64,000 nt of DNA, from assembly GCF_041146395.1 (NCBI RefSeq), contig NC_091009.1, forward strand, positions 1,995,001 through 2,059,000, given 5' to 3'. How positions within the stretch are numbered: the stretch's first letter is position 1; each line of letters begins with the position of its first letter. The position numbers were made by a program, and so were the translations under genes. Shown here piece by piece: positions 30,030 to 40,651 of the stretch. Origin of the DNA: Eulemur rufifrons (taxonomy: Eukaryota > Chordata > Mammalia > Primates > Lemuridae). The notes under the pieces are model-generated. The model ran no database searches. It worked only from the letters and a program-made list of their open reading frames with translations, and had not been told where the DNA came from.

Positions 30030-31029
30030 CCGAGAATGGACTTTTAATTTAAATTCTACTCATTATATTCAAGTTTGTGTTAGACTGCCTTACTTATTTA
30101 TGATTGGACATGCTGTTTATAAAGAACCTTCTTTCCTAGTGACCTGTGACAACTGTTCTTATTATACCTGTATTAAGAATTCTATAAAGTTCAACCCTTA
30201 TAAAGAAACACTTTATATTTTCAAAGCCAGAACAGGACTGTGGTTACCTGTTAAAATGAATAGAGTCTGGCAAGAAACACCAGCAATGTTCCTTTTGGAT
30301 AAACTACTTAACCACATTCTTAAACGTACAAAAAGATTTATTGGTCTCTTAATAGCAGCTATTTTGGGAATCATTGCTGTCACTGCTTCTGCGGCCACCG
30401 CAGGTGTGGCTCTACATCAGACCGTTCAGACCACTGAATTTGTTCAAAACTGGCACCATGATTCAAATCAATTATGGTCTACACAAAATCAAATTGACTC
30501 TAAATTAGCTACTCAAGTGGCTGACTTACAGCAAGCAGTCACCTTGTTGGGAGACCAGGTTATAAGTCTACAAAAGCAACTTAGACTTCGTTGTGATTGG
30601 AATATCACTCAATTTTGTGTTACACCTCATATATATAATCAAACTCGGTTTCCTTGGGAAAACATCAAAAAACATCTACTTAATCAAGGAAATCTGACTG
30701 AAGAGATTAAAAATTTACAACAAGAAATATTAAGTACCTTCAGTCACAAACTTAAATTGCTCTCTGAAGCTGACATTATTGATGACATCTCTTCTGGTTT
30801 GGAGTCAGCTGATCCACTTTATCATCTTAAGATCTATGGGAGTTCCACTATTGTAACTTTTAGCATTATTTTAATCCTTTGCTTGTGTTTATTTATAGTC
30901 TGGAGAAAACTCCGAAGCAGACAAGAATCCAGAGACCAACTCCTCGCTGTGATGGCTGTCCAACTCCATCAACTTTCTTCAAAAAATAAAAAAGGGGGAG
31001 ATGTTGAGCCTAAGAATACTGAGTTGTAG
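29938..31029 (+). pseudogene. env: Env SU C-terminus plus transmembrane subunit, 363-codon open frame (unit 1)
   Basis: The frame holds the end of SU and a complete TM subunit. It has a furin-type site RTKR at residues 130-133, a hydrophobic fusion peptide from 134, a heptad-rich helix, and a CX7C pair at 219 and 227 (CDWNITQFC). A membrane span lies at about 302-322, followed by a short cytoplasmic tail. TM drives membrane fusion in intact viruses. The first 20 or so residues after the ATG are out of frame with SU, and no signal peptide is attached, so the frame is not a working Env. The last 9 codons and the stop (31027-31029) lie inside LTR2. The frame stays open in all three units. Confidence 0.85.
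30988..31001 (+). other. Polypurine tract (unit 1)
   Basis: AAAAAAGGGGGAGA lies directly before the TG of LTR2 and would prime plus-strand DNA synthesis. It is coding for the env tail in another sense (KNKKGGD). Identical tracts occur at 36298-36311 and 41610-41623. Confidence 0.9.
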
Positions 31030-31789
31030 AAATGCCCCCTGTATTTCTGGAGACAAGATTTGATTTCAGAAGTCAAATAAGGCTTTGCCTTAAGGAAAAG
31101 ATAAATGTGTTAGTTCAAAAGCTGCCTCGTCTCAGGAGGGCGTCTTGCTGGTCAGTAGAAGCTGCATCTCAAGGAGACAGCTGTAAACTGGGCCTTTGGT
31201 TCTCACCTGTTTTGAAAGACAAGGCAGGCCTCCCTTAGGACCAAAGGTTGCTGGTGCTGCTGACAGGTGGACCCCCGGAGATGAGAGCTAATCAGATAGA
31301 TATGCTAATGCCCAAGCCGGGCCCAGATGGAACCATGCAGTTCAAGTAATTAACACAAAGCACAGCCCATGTTGACTTCTGGGATCATCTCTGTCTCCAA
31401 GAACACAATCACCAGAGCCAAGATGTCTCTGTTTGTTGCTAAAGTAATAGCCTTATCATAAAACTTAGAAGTTTGCCCCAAGAAGATTTTATAACCCATT
31501 GTTCCCCTAGTTAGAGTTAGTTAAAGGATCTGTAGTAGACTTTTAGGAGACTTTGACCCTAAAGCAAACTGCCTGTTAGTATCAAAATCCCATTGCTCTT
31601 GGCAACCGGAGCCTGTATGTACCTATATAATACCTGTGTGGAGTTTCAGTCGGGGAAATATTTGATGCGGGTAAAATATTTCCATCCGGATACCCTCCTT
31701 TATCTATTTTCATAAACTTTCACTTTATAAACAAAAAAAAAAAAAAAAAAAAAGGACCTCTTTGCGGGGAGCGTAGCTAACTCCCCGCA
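31002..31789 (+). repeat. LTR2 (internal, recombinant), 788 bp
   Basis: The left part agrees with LTR4 at sites where LTR1 differs (GCCCCCTG, CTGGAGAC, CTGGGCCTTTGG, CCGGGCCCAG, CCCATTG and CTTGGCAACC). The right end agrees with LTR1: CCCTCCTTTATC and the short U5 with an A-run, here 21 A at 31733-31753. The switch lies between about 31601 and 31697. TATATAA is at 31624-31630, with one C missing just upstream. The 68-codon frame 31032-31238 is present. Confidence 0.92.
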
Positions 31790-32288
31790 AACTGGCGTAG
31801 TCGGCAGGACACTCCGATAGGGTCTTGAAGGCAAAAGGCTTTGCTCGAGCGAAGAGTTCCCGAATTGCATCGCAAGGGACCTGGAGTGGATTGAAAGTCG
31901 CGAGCGCGTCTTACCTAGTGAGAGGTAAGTGAACATCTCCAGGGCAAAGTAAATTATTATTCTGTCCGGATTAAAATAATGAGGAAGACTATCTTTTCTC
32001 AGTATGTGGAATTGTTGAGAGCTTATTAAAGAGTACTAGAGTAATTGCCAAAAAGAAAAATCTCGAGAAATTGTTAATTTAATTTCCAAGCACTGTGATT
32101 GGTTCCCACCTCCGGGTGAGTTCAAGCTGCAGCAAAAGTAGTTGGCGCTGAAAACATTATGAAAAGCGCTCCGAAAATAAATAAATAAATTAATTAATTA
32201 AATTTCTCTATGTATTTAAAAGCTCTGCTCTTTAATTTCTCAAGCTCTACAGCTGTTTCATTCTAACTCAGAATTCTCTTTTAGCGAG
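31790..32288 (+). other. Primer binding site and leader of unit 2
   Basis: The tRNA-Ser-type primer binding site is at 31793-31809 and the splice donor at 31924/31925. The leader matches unit 1 except for scattered substitutions. Several of these are CpG in units 2 and 3 but TpG or CpA in unit 1 (for example CCTCCGGGTGAG here). The microsatellite before the gag fragment has shifted from AAAT towards TTAA units. Confidence 0.8.
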
Positions 32289-32495
32289 ACGGAGGATATC
32301 CGTCCTAAAATAAGCTTAGTAAAAGATCTGGAGCCTGTTTTTAGCAGAAAAGAGAAGGTCAATTGGGACCTTCCGTCTGCATTGGGCCAGGATAAGACAA
32401 AGCCAATAAAAGTAGGTACCGACCCTCTTCTCGGGTCTATAGAAAATATAGAAAAGAGAAAAAGAAAGAATTCTAAAGGAGAACTTTCACTTTAA
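32289..32495 (+). pseudogene. gag: Gag-region fragment (unit 2), ACG in place of ATG
   Basis: It is the same 68-codon stretch as in unit 1 but begins ACG, so there is no initiator. CpG dinucleotides that unit 1 has lost are retained here. The matrix identity remains uncertain. The 32496-32734 stretch downstream holds an A-run and no gene. Confidence 0.4.
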
Positions 32496-32734
32496 GAGCT
32501 CTCTGCGTGGCTCAAGTCAGTCTCTTTAAGCTTGGGAACCGCTACTCTCTAATGCAAATGATTCCCTGAAGCATGATCCACCGTTGAGAGAGGCTGTTAA
32601 AAAAAAAAAAAACTTTTAAAGAACAAACTAAGATCTTAGAAAAGATGATCAGGTTATTGCTCAAATTCAACAGTGCTGTATTAGAACATAAGAGAAGATA
32701 GCTTCTCCTAAACAGTCTGTGTTTTCTTGTGTAA

Positions 32735-32875
32735 GATGTTAAAGAAAATGTTAATGAAACTTATGTAGATTTTATCACTAGATTACAAGATGTGCAAAAA
32801 ACGGTTAGTCCGCCTGACTTAAAAAATTTAATATTACCTATATTGGCTTTTAATAATACTAATTCAAAATGTTAG
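32735..32875 (+). pseudogene. gag: Gag capsid C-terminal remnant (unit 2)
   Basis: It is a near-identical copy of the capsid remnant of unit 1, ending in the same TAG (32873-32875). One visible difference changes LHILAF to LPILAF wording. The A-run after it is 16 nt long (32897-32912), against 20 in unit 1 and 17 in unit 3. Confidence 0.65.
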
Positions 32876-33194
32876 CGGCTTTTACATCCGCCGCTCAAAA
32901 AAAAAAAAAAAAGGGTTTCGCCGAAAAGTTAAATCAGAGGCTTTTAAAATACAAACGTTGGCTGAGGCTAGCAGTGGGAAAGGCATTCCCAGAAAGCAAA
33001 AAACTGTCGTAAAATGTCTCGATTACGTCCGTAAAGGACATTTTGGAAAAAAAAAAAAAAATTATAAACAACTTTCCGGAGCTTTTATCACTGACCGGAG
33101 CTCTCTTACCTTAAAAGGGATTTCAGTACATTTGGGTATAGTTGATTCAGATTACTCAGGAAAAATTTCAGTTAATGATGAGTTCCAATTTTGA
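32869..33194 (+). pseudogene. gag-pro: Nucleocapsid / dUTPase remnant (unit 2), frame broken at the A-run
   Basis: The content is the same as in unit 1 (KCLDYVRKGHFGK, then RSSLTLKGISVHLG). The 16-nt A-run puts the upstream and downstream parts out of frame, so only about 33 kb onward (open from near 32930 to 33194) can be read continuously. The next dUTPase motif, DRIAQLLLLPYI, again lies in another frame at 33178-33261. Confidence 0.7.
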
Positions 33195-33260
33195 TTATCT
33201 TATTCAGGCTAGAGACCGTATTGCACAACTTCTATTGTTACCTTATATACAGAAGTTCTA

Positions 33261-33770
33261 AGGCAAGGAGGTTTTGGGAGCACTGGAACTAAAGTGTATT
33301 GGCAAGCTTTAATTAATGACCAGAGACCTCAATTAGAGATTAAGTTAAATGGCAAATCTTTTGTTGGACTTGTACATACTGGGGCTGATGTTACAATTAT
33401 TTCTAAAAGTTTTTGGCCAAAGGCTTGGCCTTTACAAGAAGTTCCTACTGTTCTTACCGGAATAGGAACGATGACTGACATATTTCAAAGTCGACAAATT
33501 TTAAATTGTTCAGGTCCTGATGGACAGACAGCCACTTTAAAACCTTACGTGGCTAACATCACTATTAATTTGTGGGGAAGAGATTTGTTACAGCAATGGG
33601 GAGCATACATCAATATACCTAATACATCTGCTCCTGCTAAACAGATTATGTTAAATATGAATTATAACCCTTGTTTTGGTTTGGGTAAAAGGAGCCAAGG
33701 GGCTAAGACTTTCGAGGCACCAAAGGCACATACTTCTCGGCATGGTTTATGCTATCCAAATTTTGGATAG
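33261..33770 (+). pseudogene. pro: Protease with catalytic Asp to His change (unit 2)
   Basis: It is a close copy of the unit 1 protease and shares the inactivating His-Thr-Gly, with codon CAT at 33375-33377. GGFGSTG opens the frame and GLGKRSQG lies near the end. Sharing this change with unit 1 but not unit 3 shows that units 1 and 2 have a common history for this segment. Confidence 0.85.
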
Positions 33771-34075
33771 CGGCCACTGCTGCTGAAAAGCACCATTATG
33801 CTCTGGCTTTAAATTGGATATCACAAAAGCCTATATGGACAGAGCAGTGGCCACTAAACCAAGAAAAATTGGGTGCTCTTCAAATATTAGGAGAAGAACA
33901 ATTACAAGCAGGACATATAGAGGAGTCCACCAGTCCGTGGAATTCTCCTATATTTGTTATTAAAAAGAAATCTGGCAAATGGCAAACGTTAACTGATTTA
34001 AAAATAATCAATATAATTATACAATTAATAATCAAGCCAAACGTATTGTTTCTCATTGTCCCACTTGTCAATTAA
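33749..34075 (+). pseudogene. pol: Reverse transcriptase N-terminal remnant (unit 2)
   Basis: It appears identical in protein to unit 1, with the same truncation after TLTDLK and the same junction to integrase near 34010-34030. There is no catalytic YXDD and no RNase H. Confidence 0.83.
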
Positions 34076-34863
34076 TTAATCAGCTTAAATTTTCTGCAGG
34101 ACTTAATCCTCGAGGTCTCTCGCCAAATGAATTATGGCAAATGGATGTTACTCATATTCCTAAATTTGGCAAGTTAGGTATTGTACGTGTTACTGTAGAT
34201 ACTTATTCCAGTCTTATTATGGCTACTCCATCCTCTGGAGAAACTGTTAGACATGTACTTTCACGTTTACACTCCTGTTTTGTATAAATGGGAGTCCCAG
34301 CCACCATTAAAACTGACAATGGCCCTGCTTACACTAGTCATTCTTTTGCAGCTTTTTATATTAAATGAGACATCAAGCACATTACTGGCATTCCTTATAA
34401 TCCTCAAGGACAAGGTATTATAGAACGTACACATCAAACTTTAAAAAACATGTTATTAAAACAAAAAGGGGGAGGTAGACAGTCTCCCAAAGACAGAATA
34501 AATCAAGCCTTATTTACCTAAAATTTTTTGAATATTCATAAGGAAGATAAATTAACAGCAATAGAAAAGCATTGGAATGGGAGTCCACAATCAGACTCTT
34601 TCCCTCACCAGCCTATCTGGTGGAAAGATAATGTAGAAAATAAATGGAAAAAAGGATGGGCAAAGGTGTGGGGGAGAGTTTTTGCTTGTGTTTTGACAGA
34701 TGACAGACCAACAGTCTGGATTCCAAGCAGAAGAATCAAACCCAGAGTGGAAACTCAAGGGGAAAAAGCAGAAGACACGTCAGGCACAGACCATGACGTG
34801 GGGACAGCTGAAGAGAACATACAAAGAAGCAGACAAGATATTGAACCGGACATTTGTACCTAA
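34025..34863 (+). pseudogene. pol: Integrase remnant with the same three stops (unit 2)
   Basis: The CC half of the zinc site and the D,D(35)E catalytic residues are retained at the positions equivalent to unit 1 (offset 5310). Stops lie at 34285-34287, 34366-34368 and 34519-34521. All three are shared with units 1 and 3, so they predate the tandem duplication. Confidence 0.86.
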
Positions 34864-34957
34864 AACGTCTGTAAATCTTTTTCTTGCCATGATCTGCGTG
34901 GTGAGCATGGTGGTAAGAGTGTCTGGCAACCAGACACATCACTATTGGGCATTCTAA
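34700..34957 (+). pseudogene. env: Env leader and signal peptide (unit 2)
   Basis: This 85-codon frame appears the same as in unit 1, overlaps the integrase end, and stops after HHYWAF. Confidence 0.74.
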
Positions 34958-34958
34958 A

Positions 34959-35339
34959 ATTGCACCCACAGATATACCCCTTTGTAAGAAAGTAATAATT
35001 TCTGATCCTAAAACTTGGGTACAATGGGACAATTATAGAGCTCACACGGGGCGCATTCTTGCTGGGTCCACATCTTATGGTGTTGTCCTAGACTGGAGTC
35101 CCTATGGACATCCTGCCTCCTCTCACAATTTTAAAAAGCTTCATTGGAATAAAACTGCCACCTCGATGTCTGTAAAAGACACTGACCTTAAAAGTCATAT
35201 TACATGGCTCAATGATGGTATGAGCTCTCCAGCTCCTCATATTTTAGATGGCCCTATTCATGATCAATTGTGGAAAATATCAGCTGCTTTGCACCCTTTG
35301 CAGGCCTGGATTAGCACACACACTGGATACAAACAATAG
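34959..35339 (+). pseudogene. env: Env surface-subunit remnant (unit 2)
   Basis: It is a copy of the unit 1 surface fragment, in a different frame from both the signal peptide and the TM frame, ending at 35337-35339. Confidence 0.63.
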
Positions 35340-36339
35340 CCGAGAATGGACTTTTAATTTAAATTCTACTCATTATATTCAAGTTTGTGTTAGACTGCCT
35401 TACTTATTTATGATTGGACATGCTGTTTATAAAGAACCTTCTTTCCTAGTGACCTGTGACAACTGTTCTTATTATACCTGTATTAAGAATTCTATAAAGT
35501 TCAACCCTTATAAAGAAACACTTTATATTTTCAAAGCCAGAACAGGACTGTGGTTACCTGTTAAAATGAATAGAGTCTGGCAAGAAACACCAGCAATGTT
35601 CCTTTTGGATAAACTACTTAACCACATTCTTAAACGTACAAAAAGATTTATTGGTCTCTTCATAGCAGCTATTTTGGGAATCATTGCTGTCACTGCTTCT
35701 GCGGCCACCGCAGGTGTGGCTCTACATCAGACCGTTCAGACCACTGAATTTGTTCAAAACTGGCACCATGATTCAAATCAATTATGGTCTACACAAAATC
35801 AAATTGACTCTAAATTAGCTACTCAAGTGGCTGACTTACAGCAAGCAGTCACCTTGTTGGGAGACCAGGTTATAAGTCTACAAAAGCAACTTAGACTTCG
35901 TTGTGATTGGAATATCACTCAATTTTGTGTTACACCTCATATATATAATCAAACTCGGTTTCCTTGGGAAAACATCAAAAAACATCTACTTAATCAAGGA
36001 AATCTGACTGAAGAGATTAAAAATTTACAACAAGAAATATTAAGTACCTTCAGTCACAAACTTAAATTGCTCTCTGAAGCTGACATTATTGATGACATCT
36101 CTTCTGGTTTGGAGTCAGCTGATCCACTTTATCATCTTAAGATCTATGGGAGTTCCACTATTGTAACTTTTAGCATTATTTTAATCCTTTGCTTGTGTTT
36201 ATTTATAGTCTGGAGAAAACTCCGAAGCAGACAAGAATCCAGAGACCAACTCCTCGCTGTGATGGCTGTCCAACTCCATCAACTTTCTTCAAAAAATAAA
36301 AAAGGGGGAGATGTTGAGCCTAAGAATACTGAGTTGTAG
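35248..36339 (+). pseudogene. env: Env SU C-terminus plus TM, 363-codon open frame (unit 2)
   Basis: It has the same architecture as in unit 1: RTKR cleavage site, fusion peptide, CX7C, membrane span and a tail running into LTR3. One visible residue difference is Phe at position 138 in the fusion peptide, where unit 1 has Leu; unit 3 also has Phe. The frame is open but not linked to a signal peptide. The polypurine tract is at 36298-36311. Confidence 0.85.
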
Positions 36340-37100
36340 AAATGCCCCCTGTATTTCTGGAGACAAGATTTGATTTCAGAAGTCAAATAAGGCTTTGCCT
36401 TAAGGAAAAGATAAATGTGTTAGTTCAAAAGCTGCCTCGTCTCAGGAGGGCGTCTTGCTGGTCAGTAGAAGCTGCATCTCAAGGAGACAGCTGTAAACTG
36501 GGCCTTTGGTTCTCACCTGTTTTGAAAGACAAGGCAGGCCTCCCTTAGGACCAAAGGTTGCTGGTGCTGCTGACAGGTGGACCCCCGGAGATGAGAGCTA
36601 ATCAGATAGATATGCTAATGCCCAAGCCGGGCCCAGATGGAACCATGCAGTTCAAGTAATTAACACAAAGCACAGCCCATGTTGACTTCTGGGATCATCT
36701 CTGTCTCCAAGAACACAATCACCAGAGCCAAGATGTCTCTGTTTGTTGCTAAAGTAATAGCCTTATCATAAAACTTAGAAGTTTGCCCCAAGAAGATTTT
36801 ATAACCCATTGTTCCCCTAGTTAGAGTTAGTTAAAGGATCTGTAGTAGACTTTTAGGAGACTTTGACCCTAAAGCAAACTGCCTGTTAGTATCAAAATCC
36901 CATTGCTCTTGGCAACCGGAGCCTGTATGTACCCTATATAATACCTGTGTGGAGTTTCAGTCGGGGAAATATTTGATGCGGGTAAAATATTTCCATCCGG
37001 ATACCCTCCTTTATCTATTTTCATAAACTTTCACTTTATAAACAAAAAAAAAAAAAAAAAAAAAGGACCTCTTTGCGGGGAGCGTAGCTAACTCCCCGCA
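36312..37100 (+). repeat. LTR3 (internal, recombinant), 789 bp
   Basis: It is nearly the same as LTR2, including the private ATGCAGTTC and TTGCTCTTGG and a 21-nt A-run (37044-37064). It retains the extra C before TATATAA (36935-36941) that LTR2 lacks. LTR2 and LTR3 are therefore duplicates of one recombinant LTR. The 68-codon frame 36342-36548 is present. Confidence 0.92.
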
Positions 37101-37599
37101 AACTGGCGTAGTCGGCAGGACACTCCGATAGGGTCTTGAAGGCAAAAGGCTTTGCTCGAGCGAAGAGTTCCCGAATTGCATCGCAAGGGACCTGGAGTGG
37201 ATTGAAAGTCGCGAGCGCGTCTTACCTAGTGAGAGGTAAGTGAACATCTCCAGGGCAAAGTAAATTATTATTCTGTCCGGATTAAAATAATGAGGAAGAC
37301 TATCTTTTCTCAGTATGTGGAATTGTTGAGAGCTTATTAAAGAGTACTAGAGTAATTGCCAAAAAGAAAAATCTCGAGAAATTGTTAATTTAATTTCCAA
37401 GCACTGTGATTGGTTCCCACCTCCGGGTGAGTTCAAGCTGCAGCAAAAGTAGTTGGCGCTGAAAACATTATGAAAAGCGCTCCGAAAATAAATAAATTAA
37501 TTAATTAATTAAATTTCTCTATGTATTTAAAAGCTCTGCTCTTTAATTTCTCAAGCTCTACAGCTGTTTCATTCTAACTCAGAATTCTCTTTTAGCGAG
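37101..37599 (+). other. Primer binding site and leader of unit 3
   Basis: The tRNA-Ser-type site is at 37104-37120 and the splice donor at 37235/37236. It resembles unit 2 rather than unit 1. The compound microsatellite is shifted furthest towards TTAA units. Confidence 0.8.
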
Positions 37600-37806
37600 A
37601 CGGAGGATATCCGTCCTAAAATAAGCTTAGTAAAAGATCTGGAGCCTGTTTTTAGCGGAAAAGAGAAGGTCAATTGGGACCTTCCGTCTGCATTGGGCCA
37701 GGATAAGACAAAGCCAATAAAAGTAGGTACCGACCCTCTTCTCGGGTCTATAGAAAATATAGAAAAGAGAAAAAGAAAGAATTCTAAAGGAGAACTTTCA
37801 CTTTAA
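37600..37806 (+). pseudogene. gag: Gag-region fragment (unit 3), ACG in place of ATG
   Basis: It is equivalent to the 68-codon stretch of unit 1, with ACG at the start position as in unit 2 and GCGGAAAAG where the others have GCAGAAAAG. Its function is not recognised. No gene is seen in 37807-38045, which includes an A-run. Confidence 0.4.
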
Positions 37807-38045
37807 GAGCTCTCTGCGTGGCTCAAGTCAGCCTCTTTAAGCTTGGGAACCGCTACTCTCTAATGCAAATGATTCCCTGAAGCATGATCCACCGTTGAGA
37901 GAGGCTGTTAAAAAAAAAAAAAACTTTTAAAGAACAAACTAAGATCTTAGAAAAGATGATCAGGTTATTGCTCAAATTCAACAGTGCTGTATTAGAACAT
38001 AAGAGAAGATAGCTTCTCCTAAACAGTCTGTGTTTTCTTGTGTAA

Positions 38046-38186
38046 GATGTTAAAGAAAATGTTAATGAAACTTATGTAGATTTTATCACTAGATTACAAG
38101 ATGTGCAAAAAACGGTTAGTCCGCCTGACTTAAAAAATTTAATATTACCTATATTGGCTTTTAATAATACTAATTCAAAATGTTAG
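38046..38186 (+). pseudogene. gag: Gag capsid C-terminal remnant (unit 3)
   Basis: It has the same capsid wording as the other units and ends in TAG 38184-38186. An A17 run follows at 38208-38224. Confidence 0.65.
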
Positions 38187-38506
38187 CGGCGTTTACATCC
38201 GCCGCTCAAAAAAAAAAAAAAAAAGGGTTTCGCCGAAAAGTTAAATCAGAGGCTTTTAAAATACAAACGTTGGCTGAGGCTAGCAGTGGGAAAGGCATTC
38301 CCAGAAAGCAAAAAACTGTCGTAAAATGTCTCGATTACGTCCGTAAAGGACATTTTGGAAAAAAAAAAAAAAATTATAAACAACTTTCCGGAGCTTTTAT
38401 CACTGACCGGAGCTCTCTTACCTTAAAAGGGATTTCAGTACATTTGGGTATAGTTGATTCAGATTACTCAGGAAAAATTTCAGTTAATGATGAGTTCCAA
38501 TTTTGA
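38180..38506 (+). pseudogene. gag-pro: Nucleocapsid / dUTPase remnant, 108-codon frame (unit 3)
   Basis: The 17-nt A-run keeps the same phase as the 20-nt run of unit 1, so this frame is open like that of unit 1. It carries the damaged zinc knuckle and dUTPase motif 3. The remaining dUTPase motif is out of frame at 38490-38573. Confidence 0.72.
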
Positions 38507-38572
38507 TTATCTTATTCAGGCTAGAGACCGTATTGCACAACTTCTATTGTTACCTTATATACAGAAGTTCTA

Positions 38573-39082
38573 AGGCAAGGAGGTTTTGGGAGCACTGGAA
38601 CTAAAGTGTATTGGCAAGCTTTAATTAATGACCAGAGACCTCAATTAGAGATTAAGTTAAATGGCAAATCTTTTGTTGGACTTGTAGATACTGGGGCTGA
38701 TGTTACAATTATTTCTAAAAGTTTTTGGCCAAAGGCTTGGCCTTTACAAGAAGTTCCTACTGTTCTTACCGGAATAGGAACGATGACTGACATATTTCAA
38801 AGTCGACAAATTTTAAATTGTTCAGGTCCTGATGGACAGACAGCCACTTTAAAACCTTACGTGGCTAACATCACTATTAATTTGTGGGGAAGAGATTTGT
38901 TACAGCAATGGGGAGCATACATCAATATACCTAATACATCTGCTCCTGCTAAACAGATTATGATAAATATGAATTATAACCCTTGTTTTGGTTTGGGTAA
39001 AAGGAGCCAAGGGGCTAAGACTTTCGAGGCACCAAAGGCACATACTTCTCGGCATGGTTTATGCTATCCAAATTTTGGATAG
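38573..39082 (+). pseudogene. pro: Protease retaining the Asp-Thr-Gly active site (unit 3)
   Basis: This is the only unit whose protease keeps the catalytic Asp, with codon GAT at 38687-38689 followed by TGADVTIIS. Another difference from units 1 and 2 is Ile for Leu in the NMNYNPC region. The frame still lacks its own start and is preceded by a broken gag, so production of enzyme is unlikely. It shows the ancestral state of the active site. Confidence 0.86.
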
Positions 39083-39387
39083 CGGCCACTGCTGCTGAAA
39101 AGCACCATTATGCTCTGGCTTTAAATTGGATATCACAAAAGCCTATATGGACAGAGCAGTGGCCACTAAACCAAGAAAAATTGGGTGCTCTTCAAATATT
39201 AGGAGAAGAACAATTACAAGCAGGACATATAGAGGAGTCCACCAGTCCGTGGAATTCTCCTATATTTGTTATTAAAAAGAAATCTGGCAAATGGCAAACG
39301 TTAACTGATTTAAAAATAATCAATATAATTATACAATTAATAATCAAGCCAAACGTATTGTTTCTCATTGTCCCACTTGTCAATTAA
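39061..39387 (+). pseudogene. pol: Reverse transcriptase N-terminal remnant (unit 3)
   Basis: It has the same truncated RT fingers region and the same deletion junction as units 1 and 2. Confidence 0.83.
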
Positions 39388-40175
39388 TTAATCAGCTTAA
39401 ATTTTCTGCAGGACTTAATCCTCGAGGTCTCTCGCCAAATGAATTATGGCAAATGGATGTTACTCATATTCCTAAATTTGGCAAGTTAGGTATTGTACGT
39501 GTTACTGTAGATACTTATTCCAGTCTTATTATGGCTACTCCATCCTCTGGAGAAACTGTTAGACATGTACTTTCACGTTTACACTCCTGTTTTGTATAAA
39601 TGGGAGTCCCAGCCACCATTAAAACTGACAATGGCCCTGCTTACACTAGTCATTCTTTTGCAGCTTTTTATATTAAATGAGACATCAAGCACATTACTGG
39701 CATTCCTTATAATCCTCAAGGACAAGGTATTATAGAACGTACACATCAAACTTTAAAAAACATGTTATTAAAACAAAAAGGGGGAGGTAGACAGTCTCCC
39801 AAAGACAGAATAAATCAAGCCTTATTTACCTAAAATTTTTTGAATATTCATAAGGAAGATAAATTAACAGCAATAGAAAAGCATTGGAATGGGAGTCCAC
39901 AATCAGACTCTTTCCCTCACCAGCCTATCTGGTGGAAAGATAATGTAGAAAATAAATGGAAAAAAGGATGGGCAAAGGTGTGGGGGAGAGTTTTTGCTTG
40001 TGTTTTGACAGATGACAGACCAACAGTCTGGATTCCAAGCAGAAGAATCAAACCCAGAGTGGAAACTCAAGGGGAAAAAGCAGAAGACACGTCAGGCACA
40101 GACCATGACGTGGGGACAGCTGAAGAGAACATACAAAGAAGCAGACAAGATATTGAACCGGACATTTGTACCTAA
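39337..40175 (+). pseudogene. pol: Integrase remnant with the same three stops (unit 3)
   Basis: The catalytic D,D(35)E residues and the CC half of the zinc site are present. Stops lie at 39597-39599, 39678-39680 and 39831-39833, the positions equivalent to the other units. Confidence 0.86.
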
Positions 40176-40269
40176 AACGTCTGTAAATCTTTTTCTTGCC
40201 ATGATCTGCGTGGTGAGCATGGTGGTAAGAGTGTCTGGCAACCAGACACATCACTATTGGGCATTCTAA
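40012..40269 (+). pseudogene. env: Env leader and signal peptide (unit 3)
   Basis: This is the same 85-codon frame as in units 1 and 2, with the hydrophobic signal-peptide segment and a stop after HHYWAF. Confidence 0.74.
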
Positions 40270-40270
40270 A

Positions 40271-40651
40271 ATTGCACCCACAGATATACCCCTTTGTAAG
40301 AAAGTAATAATTTCTGATCCTAAAACTTGGGTACAATGGGACAATTATAGAGCTCACACGGGGCGCATTCTTGCTGGGTCCACATCTTATGGTGTTGTCC
40401 TAGACTGGAGTCCCTATGGACATCCTGCCTCCTCTCACAATTTTAAAAAGCTTCATTGGAATAAAACTGCCACCTCGATGTCTGTAAAAGACACTGACCT
40501 TAAAAGTCATATTACATGGCTCAATGATGGTATGAGCTCTCCAGCTCCTCATATTTTAGATGGCCCTATTCATGATCAATTGTGGAAAATATCAGCTGCT
40601 TTGCACCCTTTGCAGGCCTGGATTAGCACACACACTGGATACAAACAATAG
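40271..40651 (+). pseudogene. env: Env surface-subunit remnant (unit 3)
   Basis: It is a copy of the unit 1 fragment, out of frame with its neighbours, ending at 40649-40651. Confidence 0.63.
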
